Assembly: GCA_964599635.1 (NCBI GenBank)
Contig: CAZRGM010000009.1
Location: forward strand, 62,001-126,000
Direction of reading: 5' to 3'
DNA length: 64,000 bases
Source of the DNA: WJMT01 sp964599635
GTDB taxonomy: Bacteria; Acidobacteriota; Aminicenantia; Aminicenantales; Aminicenantaceae
The notes under the pieces were generated by a model. The model was given only the letters and a program-made list of their open reading frames with translations, had not been told where the DNA came from and ran no database searches. The translations under genes were made by a program, and so were the position numbers. Every line of letters begins with the position of its first letter. Within the stretch, counting starts at the first letter, position 1. This document shows, one piece after another, positions 6,663 to 15,654 of the stretch.

Positions 6663-7843
6663 GCCTTTTTTGCCCACACGTAAATATAAGCAGCCGCAGG
6701 GATAAAAAGCAAAAGATCCACACCAAAAAATGCAGCGGTCGATTCGAAAAAACTCCTAGATGTTAAAAATCCTATAATCAAAACTGATTCAATCAAAAAA
6801 GGTCTATGCTCCCTATCCGCATCTTTAATCCGCCTGAGCACATTATTCTTTAAAATCACATACCAGATGCTGAAAACAGCAGCCAGAAAAAACACAAGCC
6901 CCACAATACCTCCGTGCATTAGGGCATGCAAATAAGAATTGTGCATGTGCTGAGAATCAAGAAGGATCCGGTCCGCATGAAATCCCCATCCCAGAAAGGG
7001 AGATTTTTTAATCTCAATCACAGCCTGTTCCCAGGTTAACTGACGCCCTGTTAGGTTAACCAACTGCTCCAGGCTTCCATGGGCTCTTTCCTGAAAGCCC
7101 GCTCTCCAGAGAACATAGGCTGCGGCAGGGCCTAAAAACACAAACTGCCATCTCAGTCCCATAATATAGACAAGCAGCAATCCTGCCACAGCCAATCCCA
7201 AAAAAGCAGTCCGGGATTGTGTCTGCATAATTGTATAGGTAGATAAAATTAGCGGGCCAATCCATAAATACCTCCAAACTCGTTTCTGGGATAAAAACCT
7301 CACACCCGCTATGATCATCAGCACAAGAGCAAACCGCGCCACTCCATTAGCCTTCATAATTCCCAATCCAAAAGGAAGCTCGTAAAACATGAACCTCATA
7401 TTCCCACCAAATCCATAACTATAAATTTCAGGTAAAAGAAAAATAAAAAAAAGTAGGATTGCAAAATAATTCACATAAAGGATTTTCTTTATCCGCTCTA
7501 AAACATCATCCCCTGAAAGAACAAGCCACAATGCCATGACAGGAGCTAAATAAATTCCTCCCCAATAGAGTGCTGTTGTTTTTTCTGGCGAAAAAAAAGA
7601 AACAGCCAGTCCAACCACACAGTAGTAAAAGAAAAATCCCACTGGATTGGAAAAAGAGGGCACTTTAGATCCAGCCAGAAGCATCCACATAAAGCATATA
7701 TATAGGGATAAAAGCGGCAGAAAAGCCCGGGCTCCCTGAAAAAAAGCCAGAGGATCTGAAAACATGCTCCCTGTCACATTATAAAGTCCGGTAAACAGTC
7801 CTCCCCATATCATCAGCCATAAAAAAACAGGAGCAGACAGCAT
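6650..7843 (-). CDS. O-antigen ligase / polymerase family membrane protein (Wzy/WaaL-like)
   Basis: 397 aa with about ten hydrophobic segments and the family-typical periplasmic loop near residues 230-300. SPFLGWGFHADRILLDSQH followed by MHNSYLHALMHGGIVGLVFF corresponds to the conserved Wzy_C region with its essential histidine. Role by family: polymerises or ligates lipid-linked repeat units on the periplasmic face. The start region is poor: no clear ribosome-binding site, an in-frame stop close upstream and a repeat tract at 7845-7895, so the N-terminus may have been shortened by repeat growth. A second intact ligase (62582-64000) and a pseudogene (19399-20453) exist in the window. Confidence 0.8.
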   Translation of the reverse strand: MLSAPVFLWLMIWGGLFTGLYNVTGSMFSDPLAFFQGARAFLPLLSLYICFMWMLLAGSKVPSFSNPVGFFFYYCVVGLAVSFFSPEKTTALYWGGIYLAPVMALWLVLSGDDVLERIKKILYVNYFAILLFFIFLLPEIYSYGFGGNMRFMFYELPFGLGIMKANGVARFALVLMIIAGVRFLSQKRVWRYLWIGPLILSTYTIMQTQSRTAFLGLAVAGLLLVYIMGLRWQFVFLGPAAAYVLWRAGFQERAHGSLEQLVNLTGRQLTWEQAVIEIKKSPFLGWGFHADRILLDSQHMHNSYLHALMHGGIVGLVFFLAAVFSIWYVILKNNVLRRIKDADREHRPFLIESVLIIGFLTSRSFFESTAAFFGVDLLLFIPAAAYIYVWAKKAVND

Positions 7844-7844
7844 G

Positions 7845-7895
7845 AATCTTTAAAAATGGTGAATGGTTAATGGTAATTTACAATTTTCCATTAAC
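7845..7895. repeat. Short heptamer-type repeat tract between ligase and GT4 genes
   Basis: Plus strand AATGGTGAATGGTTAATGG, then TTTTCCATTAACCG: the same CCATTNN family in both orientations. It overlaps the end of the GT gene that stops at 7878. Confidence 0.6.
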
Positions 7896-9122
7896 CGCCT
7901 TATAGATTTCCTCCATCCTCTTACCCAGCTCATCCCACACATAATACTCTTTAGCTCTTTTTCGGGCCGCTTTCCCCATCTTTCTTCTTAAAGGCTCATC
8001 CTTATAAAGTTTTTCTAAAGCCAGAGCCAATTCATTAACCACCATTTCTTTGGCCTTGGGCTCCACCTTAACCCCCCAATCCTTTTTTATGTGGAATCCG
8101 GGTCCCCCTGTATTGAGACAGACCACAGGTTTCCCCTGAGCCATAGCTTCCGCCACCACAGCTCCTCCTCCATCCCGAAGGCTGGGGAAAAGAAAGACAT
8201 CACATTTCTGCATCATTTTTAAAAGTTTTTTTCTCTCAACCCAAGGAGTTATTTTGACTCTGCTTTTTAGCCCTAATCTCTTAATTAAATCCTCAAGGTT
8301 CTGTTTTTCCTTGCCGCTTCCTATAATCTCAAAAACCGTATTTTGGTTCTCCTGGGAAAATAATTGAAAAGCTTGAACAGCCAGATCAAAAGCTTTGAGT
8401 CTGTGCAGACGTCCTGCTGAAAAAACCTTGAATTCTTTTGGTTTCTCTTTTTTCCTGGGAACAGGCCCTATTTCTTTTTGGCTTATGCCGTTTACTGGGA
8501 AATAATGTACCTTGTGATGATATTTTTGAGGTATTTTATGTTTGGTTTCTTCATTACAGACTAAAATCGCTTTGGCTTTTTTGACCAGCCGTTTCCTCGT
8601 CCAGAGCCTCCTCCCTATCCACTGGGCTGCTACTCTTCCTTTTTCAGCAAACCGACCATAAAAACTAAATTCCTTGAGTAGTTCTTTAGGGACAGTCTGC
8701 CCTCCTCCCACAGGCCCCCAAATAAAAGGCACCGGAAGATAGGCTCCGATAAAACTGGGAATCCAGTCATTGCCAAAGGTCACCTGATGGGCGAGATCAA
8801 ACTGCACTTTTCTATGAAGATGTCTTGCTTTTCTCCATGCCGCCATCTGCCAGATGTAATAATAAATCCGTTCCCCAAATCCCACTTTATATAAAATTTT
8901 CTTAAACCACGTGAGATTTATAAAAATGACCCTGGCTCCCTCAAGCTCTCCTTTGGCCATTTCCTCCATAATGGCTTCCCGGTTGTATCCATGGGTGAGA
9001 ATCCAGAGGTCATGGCGCTGGTTTATCTGATTCACCAGCTCCCATCCCACCAAATCCTCTCCGGGATGAAGCTGCATAGAGCCGCTGGGATTAAAGGCAT
9101 AAGCTGAGATAAGAACTTTCAT
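7878..9122 (-). CDS. Glycosyltransferase family 4 (GT-B)
   Basis: I choose ATG 9122 (MKVLISAYAFNPSG) over the upstream in-frame start at 9170 because the GT-B fold begins right there and the upstream gene stops one base away (9124), a coupled arrangement. About 414 aa. The donor domain carries FSAGRLHRLKAFDLAVQAF and SLRDGGGAVVAEAMAQGKPVVCLNTGG, the E-x7-E type donor-binding motif of GT4 enzymes. The middle segment FIWGPVGGGQTVP is seen in many GT4 exopolysaccharide enzymes. Sugar specificity unknown. Confidence 0.87.
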   Translation of the reverse strand: MKVLISAYAFNPSGSMQLHPGEDLVGWELVNQINQRHDLWILTHGYNREAIMEEMAKGELEGARVIFINLTWFKKILYKVGFGERIYYYIWQMAAWRKARHLHRKVQFDLAHQVTFGNDWIPSFIGAYLPVPFIWGPVGGGQTVPKELLKEFSFYGRFAEKGRVAAQWIGRRLWTRKRLVKKAKAILVCNEETKHKIPQKYHHKVHYFPVNGISQKEIGPVPRKKEKPKEFKVFSAGRLHRLKAFDLAVQAFQLFSQENQNTVFEIIGSGKEKQNLEDLIKRLGLKSRVKITPWVERKKLLKMMQKCDVFLFPSLRDGGGAVVAEAMAQGKPVVCLNTGGPGFHIKKDWGVKVEPKAKEMVVNELALALEKLYKDEPLRRKMGKAARKRAKEYYVWDELGKRMEEIYKAVNGKL

Positions 9123-9123
9123 T

Positions 9124-10038
9124 TTATTTATTTTGAAATAAAGCTTTAAAAAACCCAACTGAATTTCCAAATGCTCTTGAAAGAAAATAAAATTTCCTTT
9201 CCTTTATAAAAATCCATAAACTCATAATCTGTCTGATTTTAAGGCCTATGAAACATTTAAATATTGAAAGTTCTCCATGTTTTCTAACGAAATGAAACCT
9301 ATTCACGACTTCTCTTACTCCAAACTCATATCCGCTTCCTCTGCCACTGGGTGCCGGATAATGATAATATCCCGCATCAGCAACCACGGCCAGCTTATAT
9401 TTCTTCCCTACAGCATAACTGAAATCCAAATCCTCCAGATAACTATACCCTTTGTACCATTCATCAAAAAGAAAATTATTAAACACTTTCTTTCTCCATA
9501 TAACTGCCGTTGAAGGAAGCCAATCAACAAAAGTATTTTTTTTTACTCTTCCTATTAATGACTGAAATCCAGAAGGAAGCACTTTCCCTCCAGTTTTTGA
9601 ATAGAGTCCTAGCTTCTTTGTAATATCCAAAGACTTAAATTTTTCAGCATAAAGATTAGTATGATTCATAAGATTAAATGCAGCTCCGCCAACATCCTTA
9701 TCTATTTTTCTCCAAAACTCCATTATATTCTCTACAGATTTCTCTTCAAGGATGATATCATCATCAAGTATTCCAATAAAATCACAATTTTTATCCAATG
9801 ATTTGATCCCCATATTTCTTTGTCGTGTGGCAGAAGGAGGATAGACTCTAATATATTTTATATTAAGGTTTTTGCATTCATCTCCAATTTTTGTAGGAAG
9901 TTTATCCCCGCCATCCACAACCACAACTTTATCAGGCTTTCTGGTCTGCTGGACCAAACTTTTCAGCATATTTCTCAATTTTATAGGTCTATCTTTAGTC
10001 GCAATGACAAAGCAAAGTCTATTGAATCTCTTTTTCAT
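9124..10038 (-). CDS. Glycosyltransferase family 2 (GT-A)
   Basis: GT-A nucleotide-sugar domain beginning LCFVIATKDRPIKLRNMLKS, with a DDD metal-binding motif (FIGILDDDIILEE, near residue 100) and an acidic catalytic segment SYLEDLDFSYAVG (about 205). ATG at 10038 is preferred; a GTG at 10056 would add six residues. The reading frame overlaps the end of the upstream GT4 gene (stop at 10019), which indicates co-translation. A C-terminal hydrophobic/basic helix may anchor it to the membrane. Adds one unidentified sugar. Confidence 0.82.
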   Translation of the reverse strand: MKKRFNRLCFVIATKDRPIKLRNMLKSLVQQTRKPDKVVVVDGGDKLPTKIGDECKNLNIKYIRVYPPSATRQRNMGIKSLDKNCDFIGILDDDIILEEKSVENIMEFWRKIDKDVGGAAFNLMNHTNLYAEKFKSLDITKKLGLYSKTGGKVLPSGFQSLIGRVKKNTFVDWLPSTAVIWRKKVFNNFLFDEWYKGYSYLEDLDFSYAVGKKYKLAVVADAGYYHYPAPSGRGSGYEFGVREVVNRFHFVRKHGELSIFKCFIGLKIRQIMSLWIFIKERKFYFLSRAFGNSVGFFKALFQNK

Positions 10039-11194
10039 TTCTTTCAAAAAATTCACTCACCAAGCTTTTAACTTCCAACATAAAGGCATAGGTAGAAAAC
10101 TTTTTTGACTGATTCTGTAAATGCTTCAATAATTCTTTCTGCTTTTTATTTTTCTTTAATATTTTCTCTATTTTGGCAACAGCGTCTTTTTCTGACTTAT
10201 AGATAAGGTCAGGATGATCAACGATTTCAACCTGTCCTCCTCCTTCTGGAACCCAGACTATACATCCTGCCTTAATCATCTCGGCTACTGCTATTCCAAA
10301 CGGTTCATTTTTTCTTCCCGAAATTCCGTATTTGTGTTCTGAAAGAAACATTTTTTTGTCCTTTCCATATTTGGGCCCTTCAAGAGAACACCAACTGCTG
10401 TTTTCTCTTGCTATACTAAGAAGTTTTTTATAATAAGAAGTATTACTAACCCCTCCTATGATATGAAAGTGGATATCATGTCCTTTTTCTCTGACCTTTT
10501 TTAAAATATTTATAATTTGATCAAACTTCTTTTCAGGCACCAGCCGTCCAATAGCAACAAATCCGTTTCCCTTTTTCCCCCACTGAATATCTGGAAATTT
10601 TTCTTCAACAGGAGGATAAATTACCCCAGCATTAATTCCATAGTTCCTCTTCAATAACTCAGAGCTCCATTTGGAATTGGCAACAGTAATATTTTTCATC
10701 CAGCCTTCACTTGATTCCCCTGAAATCCATTTGCTAAAATTTATGTATAATCTTCTTAATAATGTTTTTTGATATAGAATTTTGTATGATTTTCCTGATT
10801 CAAAATCATACTTTCTTCTTAAATCATCATCAAATGAGAAATCTGCAATAAACTGAATCCCTCTTTTACCAAAATCCATGACATTACATGTCGATATCAT
10901 CAAATCAAATCGGTCAGAATTTTTCTTGCAGTACCTGGACAATCGATAACTTCGAAGCGCATCAAACCTTCTTTTGAGCAACTTGGGTATAGGAATTTCT
11001 ATAATACTGATTTCATCATACTTTAAATTAGTATCATAATATTGATTCAATGCCTCTAGATCTATATTCCCCATACTTACAAGAGTGACCTGATAATCTT
11101 TCTTAAGTGCTTCAGCAATCCAGAGAGCCCTTGCTTCTGAGCCTCCTCCAGGTTTAAGGCGAGGATGGATGATTGCGATCTCTCTTTCGTTCAT
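10019..11194 (-). CDS. Glycosyltransferase family 4 (GT-B)
   Basis: 391 aa. N-terminal IIHPRLKPGGGSEARALWIAEAL has the GGGSE acceptor-loop motif. The C-terminal domain has AIGRLVPEKKFDQIINIL and SGRKNEPFGIAVAEMIKAGCIVWV, the EPFG...E donor-binding motif. It overlaps the following GT2 gene and begins 35 bases after the FkbM methyltransferase gene ends. The ribosome-binding site is weak. Cytoplasmic chain-extending enzyme; substrate unknown. Confidence 0.87.
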   Translation of the reverse strand: MNEREIAIIHPRLKPGGGSEARALWIAEALKKDYQVTLVSMGNIDLEALNQYYDTNLKYDEISIIEIPIPKLLKRRFDALRSYRLSRYCKKNSDRFDLMISTCNVMDFGKRGIQFIADFSFDDDLRRKYDFESGKSYKILYQKTLLRRLYINFSKWISGESSEGWMKNITVANSKWSSELLKRNYGINAGVIYPPVEEKFPDIQWGKKGNGFVAIGRLVPEKKFDQIINILKKVREKGHDIHFHIIGGVSNTSYYKKLLSIARENSSWCSLEGPKYGKDKKMFLSEHKYGISGRKNEPFGIAVAEMIKAGCIVWVPEGGGQVEIVDHPDLIYKSEKDAVAKIEKILKKNKKQKELLKHLQNQSKKFSTYAFMLEVKSLVSEFFERNEKEIQ

Positions 11195-11228
11195 AGTAAA
11201 TTTTTACTTTGAATATTATAAGAGACCT

Positions 11229-12041
11229 CTACTTATAACATATAGCGTGTATCTCGTTGCCTCTTTTTTTTGTTTCTATTTTTGTAAAACCTAACTTATT
11301 TATATAATTCAAAACATCTTGAGGAGTAATGTTTTTAGGATATAAATGATTATGTATCTCGCAGCATATTATCCTGCAATTTTTATTTAAAAGGGTTTGT
11401 TCTAAACCTTTTAAAACAGGAAATTCAAATCCCTCAACATCTATCTTGACTGCATTGGGTAAAGGCAAGTTTTTTTTACTGACTAAACAATCTCCTTTAT
11501 TAACTTGCACGGTTTTATAGGACCATCTATCAGTGCCTTTAACCAATGAATATTTTCCAATTCCACCCTTTTTGTTTTTATATAAATACATTTGTTCATT
11601 CTTATCTCCAAGAGCTTCCGTAAATACTCTGACATTTTTCAATTCATTAATTTCTATATTCCTTCTCAGTATGAATGAATTTTTTTCTTCCGGTTCAAAA
11701 GCTACAACGACTCCCTTCTTTCCCACTCTTTTTGCTAAAAAGATTGTATGTATCCCAATATTAGCACCTATATCATATACAACATCCCCTGATTTTAGAA
11801 ATCTGAAAAGAATATCTAAAAAATCAGATTCATTTCTGACTCCATTTTTTAATGCATTCTCAATTATAATTATACTTTCATAATTATTTACATAAAAAAA
11901 ACTTCTCATTCCTTTAAAATTCAACTCCATCTTTTTATTTTTTACAGCATAAAATAAATAATATATTTTTTTCAGTATTGCCCCTAAGTTAAAAAATCTT
12001 ATAATTCTTAAGATTAATTCATTTTGGGTTATTTCTCTCAA
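11229..12041 (-). CDS. FkbM-family SAM-dependent methyltransferase
   Basis: 270 aa. The SAM-binding motif is DIGANIGIHTIFLAKRVG (about 93-110), followed by VVAFEPEEKN and the FkbM signature NAVKIDVEGFEFPVLKGLEQTL. The start is a TTG at 12041 with GAAGGG ten bases upstream, inside the 3' end of the flippase gene, so the two are probably translationally coupled (6-base gap). Family role: O-methylation of small molecules or sugars; here most likely a sugar hydroxyl of the polysaccharide. Strikingly AT-rich codon use compared with the rfb genes. Confidence 0.85.
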   Translation of the reverse strand: MREITQNELILRIIRFFNLGAILKKIYYLFYAVKNKKMELNFKGMRSFFYVNNYESIIIIENALKNGVRNESDFLDILFRFLKSGDVVYDIGANIGIHTIFLAKRVGKKGVVVAFEPEEKNSFILRRNIEINELKNVRVFTEALGDKNEQMYLYKNKKGGIGKYSLVKGTDRWSYKTVQVNKGDCLVSKKNLPLPNAVKIDVEGFEFPVLKGLEQTLLNKNCRIICCEIHNHLYPKNITPQDVLNYINKLGFTKIETKKRGNEIHAICYK

Positions 12042-12047
12042 CTTATA

Positions 12048-13505
12048 TTACCCTTCGCCTTTTAGATATATGACATTTTCCTTAATTAAAAAATATATAC
12101 TATAATTAAATATCTTATCAGAAATAAAAGCCAATAATAGGTAAATAATTGAGACGCTTATAACTATTGTTATGAATTCCCAAAATTCAATCACTAAAAA
12201 AGATTTTATTCCATAAATTAATAAAACAAATATCATTGTGTTGATTAAAGGAATAACAAGCTCTTTCATAAATACTTTTAATGAAACCAACGTTATCTTA
12301 ATAGCGTAAAAATAGAAAAATATCCCCGAAATCAAAACACTTAAAATTACCGCTACAGAAGCTCCTACTAATCCTAATCTTATAATGAAAGGATAAATAC
12401 AAATGGCTAGAACTATAAATCTTATAACTTGACATCTTGTGTCAATTTTCGGTTTTCCCATACTGTAAAATAAAGGTCCTGTTGTAGAGATAATAGCCCT
12501 AATAAGGCCTGCTAGCACCAAAGCCTGCATAGCAGGAGCCATAGGCATCCATTTTTCGCCTAAAAATATTCGGACAAACTCAGGAGAAAGAGCAAAAATC
12601 ACGCCAGTAAGAGGAAAAACAAGAAAAGAGGTAAATTTAACTACCTTTAAATAAGCTTCTTTCAATTTGTGCAAATCATCTTGAAGTTTAGAAAAAGCAG
12701 GAAGAGTAATTTGAGATAATAGTTTTGTTATCTCTGTGGCTGGAGTGTTGGATATCTTATAAGCCATCTGATAAAAACCAAGCATGGTTGCTCCCAATAA
12801 TTTTCCAACCAACAAATCATCCCCCTGGGTGATAAGAAAAACCAGCACCGTGGAACCTAAAATCCACTTCCCAAACCCGAAAAGTTCTCGGGCTTTATGA
12901 AAGTTCCCGCTGATTTTTGGCCTATATGGATGGATGATATAGCTTGCTATAAGCTGAGCAATCTTCCCTGCAACAAATCCGAATAAGAGTGCCCAAACAC
13001 TCCCCAATAAAATAGCGGCTGTCACAGCCACAGCAAAATCCGTCACCGTTCCTGTTGTGATGTAAATAAACTGTTTGTGAAATTCAAGTTCTTTTTTGAA
13101 ATACACCACTCCAACATTAGTAAATGCCTGGATCAGAATGACTAGTCCAATAGCTTGGACCACCCCTTTAGCCTGAGGAGTTTCAAAAAAATTAGCCACT
13201 AATGGAGCTATTAAAACAATGATAGAGAAAAGAATGATTCCTCTAATGAGAAGAAAAGTCCAAGCTACATCAAGATAACCTTCTATGTTTTCCTTTTTCT
13301 GGATCAGGGCTTCTTGAAAGCCGGTCTGAGAAAAAGTTTCCAGAGTCATCATAGTGAGAAGAGCGATACCCATAAGACCAAAATCTTTAGGATCTAATAA
13401 TCGTGCTAGAATGATCAGCCTGCCCAGGTAAAACACCTGATGCACAAATCGCATCCCAAAAACCCATGCTCCGCTTCGGGCCACCTGGCTCCGTAGATTA
13501 CTCAT
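12048..13505 (-). CDS. Oligosaccharide flippase, Wzx/WzxC-like (MOP superfamily)
   Basis: 485 aa with about 12-14 membrane helices. It begins SQVARSGAWVFGMRFVHQVF then GRLIILARLLDPKDFGLMGIALLTM, a classic polysaccharide-flippase N-terminus. Role by family: moves lipid-linked repeat units across the inner membrane. The start codon overlaps the upstream stop by one base (TAATG at 13503-13507). A second, plus-strand flippase lies at 54937-56397, implying two products or redundancy. Confidence 0.9.
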   Translation of the reverse strand: MSNLRSQVARSGAWVFGMRFVHQVFYLGRLIILARLLDPKDFGLMGIALLTMMTLETFSQTGFQEALIQKKENIEGYLDVAWTFLLIRGIILFSIIVLIAPLVANFFETPQAKGVVQAIGLVILIQAFTNVGVVYFKKELEFHKQFIYITTGTVTDFAVAVTAAILLGSVWALLFGFVAGKIAQLIASYIIHPYRPKISGNFHKARELFGFGKWILGSTVLVFLITQGDDLLVGKLLGATMLGFYQMAYKISNTPATEITKLLSQITLPAFSKLQDDLHKLKEAYLKVVKFTSFLVFPLTGVIFALSPEFVRIFLGEKWMPMAPAMQALVLAGLIRAIISTTGPLFYSMGKPKIDTRCQVIRFIVLAICIYPFIIRLGLVGASVAVILSVLISGIFFYFYAIKITLVSLKVFMKELVIPLINTMIFVLLIYGIKSFLVIEFWEFITIVISVSIIYLLLAFISDKIFNYSIYFLIKENVIYLKGEG

Positions 13506-14545
13506 TAATTTATATGCATCCGTGAGAGAATTATTCTGGCATGGGATAATATTTCATTCCATCTCCCCGTAAGAATCAATTTTAATGCGAGCTGGATTTT
13601 TTTCTTCAATCTAAAAACAACTTGATGACCTCTTTTGACCAAAATAAATCCAAATCCTCCTTTTTGTTCAATTTTGAAAGCTCCATAACGATTAATTTTA
13701 TATTTAGGAGGAATTTCTCTCCACCTTGGAAATGTAAACAAAGAGCTGGATTTCTCACTTATGTAATGATACAGAATATATTCCTTACTATTACAAAACA
13801 CTCTTCCATGATCATAAATAACTTCTCTACTACGCGGTATCATTTCTAAGGCAATGGTCTTAAAAAGAGGCTTCAATGAGTGGGTTTTTTCTCCGATTTT
13901 AACTAATTCAGTAAAACTCACAATGGGTATATTGATATCAAATATTGACTTTCCTTTCCGGAGTTCTTCCCATGCTTTCCCGCATTCACAAAAAGAGTAA
14001 AAATTTTGAGAATCCTCAAATACTTTAATATAATCAGGGCTCTGCTTATAAAGAGCATTCATTTTTGGTTTGTTTTTCATAAGGAATAAAGATCCTGTTG
14101 TATATTCTTTACGGACAAATAGAGCATCATATTTTTGAAGAACATCATTTGTAAAAAACTTTCTTATTTGCCCATAAACTAGATCAATATCACTATTTCC
14201 CCAAAAATCAAACCCACTTATATATCCGTTAAAAATTTCTCCATACGAAGGCCTTAAATCGCAAATCTTATAAGGACTATCTATTTTTATATTCAGTTTT
14301 AGACGTTCAGAAGCAAGTTGATTGAAATCCTTAAGAGTTAAATGATAATATCTGCAATTTGGCAGAATATACATTTTTTTTGTAATCCCACAATCACTAA
14401 AAAACAAGAATTCAATGTCAGGATTATTCGCACAGCTGTTTAAAAATAAGTCAAAATAGATAGGCCATCCTCCAAAATAAACAACAATAATACATATAGA
14501 TTGACCTGGAGAATCAACTTTAGAAAATGGTTCTAATGAATTCAT
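13505..14545 (-). CDS. DUF6625-like (glycosyltransferase-associated) protein
   Basis: I place the start at ATG 14545 (MNSLEPFSK), just before the core IVVYFGGWPIYFDLFLNSC. A longer frame to 14641 overlaps the methyltransferase gene and its extra residues look like frame-shadow. About 346 aa. It shows GT-A-like features, notably FDFWGNSDIDLVYGQIRKFF (a DxD) near the middle and YTTGSLFLMKN after it. This pattern recalls DUF6625 proteins found in capsule loci, which are thought to be glycosyltransferases; that function is inferred. The stop overlaps the flippase start. Confidence 0.65.
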   Translation of the reverse strand: MNSLEPFSKVDSPGQSICIIVVYFGGWPIYFDLFLNSCANNPDIEFLFFSDCGITKKMYILPNCRYYHLTLKDFNQLASERLKLNIKIDSPYKICDLRPSYGEIFNGYISGFDFWGNSDIDLVYGQIRKFFTNDVLQKYDALFVRKEYTTGSLFLMKNKPKMNALYKQSPDYIKVFEDSQNFYSFCECGKAWEELRKGKSIFDINIPIVSFTELVKIGEKTHSLKPLFKTIALEMIPRSREVIYDHGRVFCNSKEYILYHYISEKSSSLFTFPRWREIPPKYKINRYGAFKIEQKGGFGFILVKRGHQVVFRLKKKIQLALKLILTGRWNEILSHARIILSRMHIN

Positions 14546-14603
14546 ATCACAAGGCAAAAGTATGATCTTTATTGTATTATAATTATGTTTTTTTAAATGA
14601 AAA

Positions 14604-15314
14604 CTATTTTTTCTCTGCCAGCACAATGGTAAAAAGGCCATAATAAGGAAATATTTTGGCTAGAAATTTTCCAATAAGAGGAATCCCCCATGTTCCCCCA
14701 TGGTTGCTGATAACTTTAAATCCATATATTCCCAGCAGGTCGTTCATCGCCCTAGTGGCGAAAAGCCTTAAATGACCATGGCCTTGGGTTCCATATTCTG
14801 CAGCTCTCCCCCATCTATGGGTTGAAAAAACATTTCCTAAACCATAATATTTATCCGACACCATATTCATGGGAGGATTTATGGTGAACAGCATCATCAA
14901 TATATAAACCAATGCGGCTTGATTGGGCACGGATACCAGGAAATAGCCTCCCGGTTTTAAAACACGATAAGATTCTTCCATCACATGGTCTGTATTAGGG
15001 ATATGTTCCAGACACTGTGAACTGACTACAACATCTATGGAGTTGCTCTCAAGGTTCCATCTTTCTTTTCCTAGATCCTGCTCCAGACAAGTGTATCCAA
15101 GACTGCGGCAGTATGAAGAAACTTCTTTAAATTCAATAACAAACTTATCTCTGACTTTCACCTGCTTTAAGCTTTCCAAAAGAGGAGCCTTTCCTGGTCC
15201 TAATTCCAGAAATTTTCCCTTCATTGGTCGAAGATAATCCCGCATAACAGATCTATTTATATTGGCAGCCTCTCGGAATGGAGCTGCAAGGATATTTTTT
15301 AACTTATCAAACAT
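14604..15314 (-). CDS. Class I SAM-dependent methyltransferase (Methyltransf_11 type)
   Basis: ATG at 15314 has a good GGGTGA ribosome-binding site; the longer frame uses a TTG. 236 aa. Motif I is FLELGPGKAPLLESL, and VVVSSQCLEHIPNTD then VMEESYRVLKPGGYFLVSVPN are typical post-I/III segments. A hydrophobic stretch near residues 145-160 (YILMMLFTI) is unusual for this class and may bind lipid or membrane. The substrate may be a lipid-linked sugar (inference). First gene of the run extending left to about 5.4 kb. Confidence 0.82.
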   Translation of the reverse strand: MFDKLKNILAAPFREAANINRSVMRDYLRPMKGKFLELGPGKAPLLESLKQVKVRDKFVIEFKEVSSYCRSLGYTCLEQDLGKERWNLESNSIDVVVSSQCLEHIPNTDHVMEESYRVLKPGGYFLVSVPNQAALVYILMMLFTINPPMNMVSDKYYGLGNVFSTHRWGRAAEYGTQGHGHLRLFATRAMNDLLGIYGFKVISNHGGTWGIPLIGKFLAKIFPYYGLFTIVLAEKK

Positions 15315-15654
15315 CTTGTCACCCAAATATTACATCTAACTTTGCTTAAAGACAGGCTACCGCCGGTGGGCTTTTTTTGCTTCTTTGATTCAGTTGTCAT
15401 CCCGCTCAAAACTATCAATCTATTGATAAGGACCGTTTAAGTCTCTTCTTTCCCTCTTCCTTCATATCTTCAAATTACAGAAATACCTCTCCAATTTGAT
15501 AAAATCTATCAATTATACCTTATTTCTCAACAATTCACCCTCTCTAAAATAATCTGGAATGATTATGCCCCTATTTGAAAATAAAAAAAATACCCAACCC
15601 AGATGATTCTCAGGGTGATATTCCATACCTATCTCTAACCCCTTTAGGTGACTT
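15315..15654. other. 340-bp non-coding gap with a plus-strand hairpin
   Basis: No convincing ORF. A GC-rich hairpin (GCTACC, loop GCC, GGTGGGC at 15356-15371) followed by seven T residues (15372-15378) looks like an intrinsic terminator on the plus strand, yet no plus-strand gene precedes it. A lone GTCATCCCGC fragment near 15396 may be a decayed REP half-site. The region must contain the leader of the methyltransferase operon, but no clear promoter was found. Confidence 0.4.

Noticed and set aside
14546..14641. 32-residue N-terminal extension of the DUF6625-like protein
   Set aside because: It overlaps the methyltransferase gene in another frame and is not needed for the fold; the ATG at 14545 is preferred.
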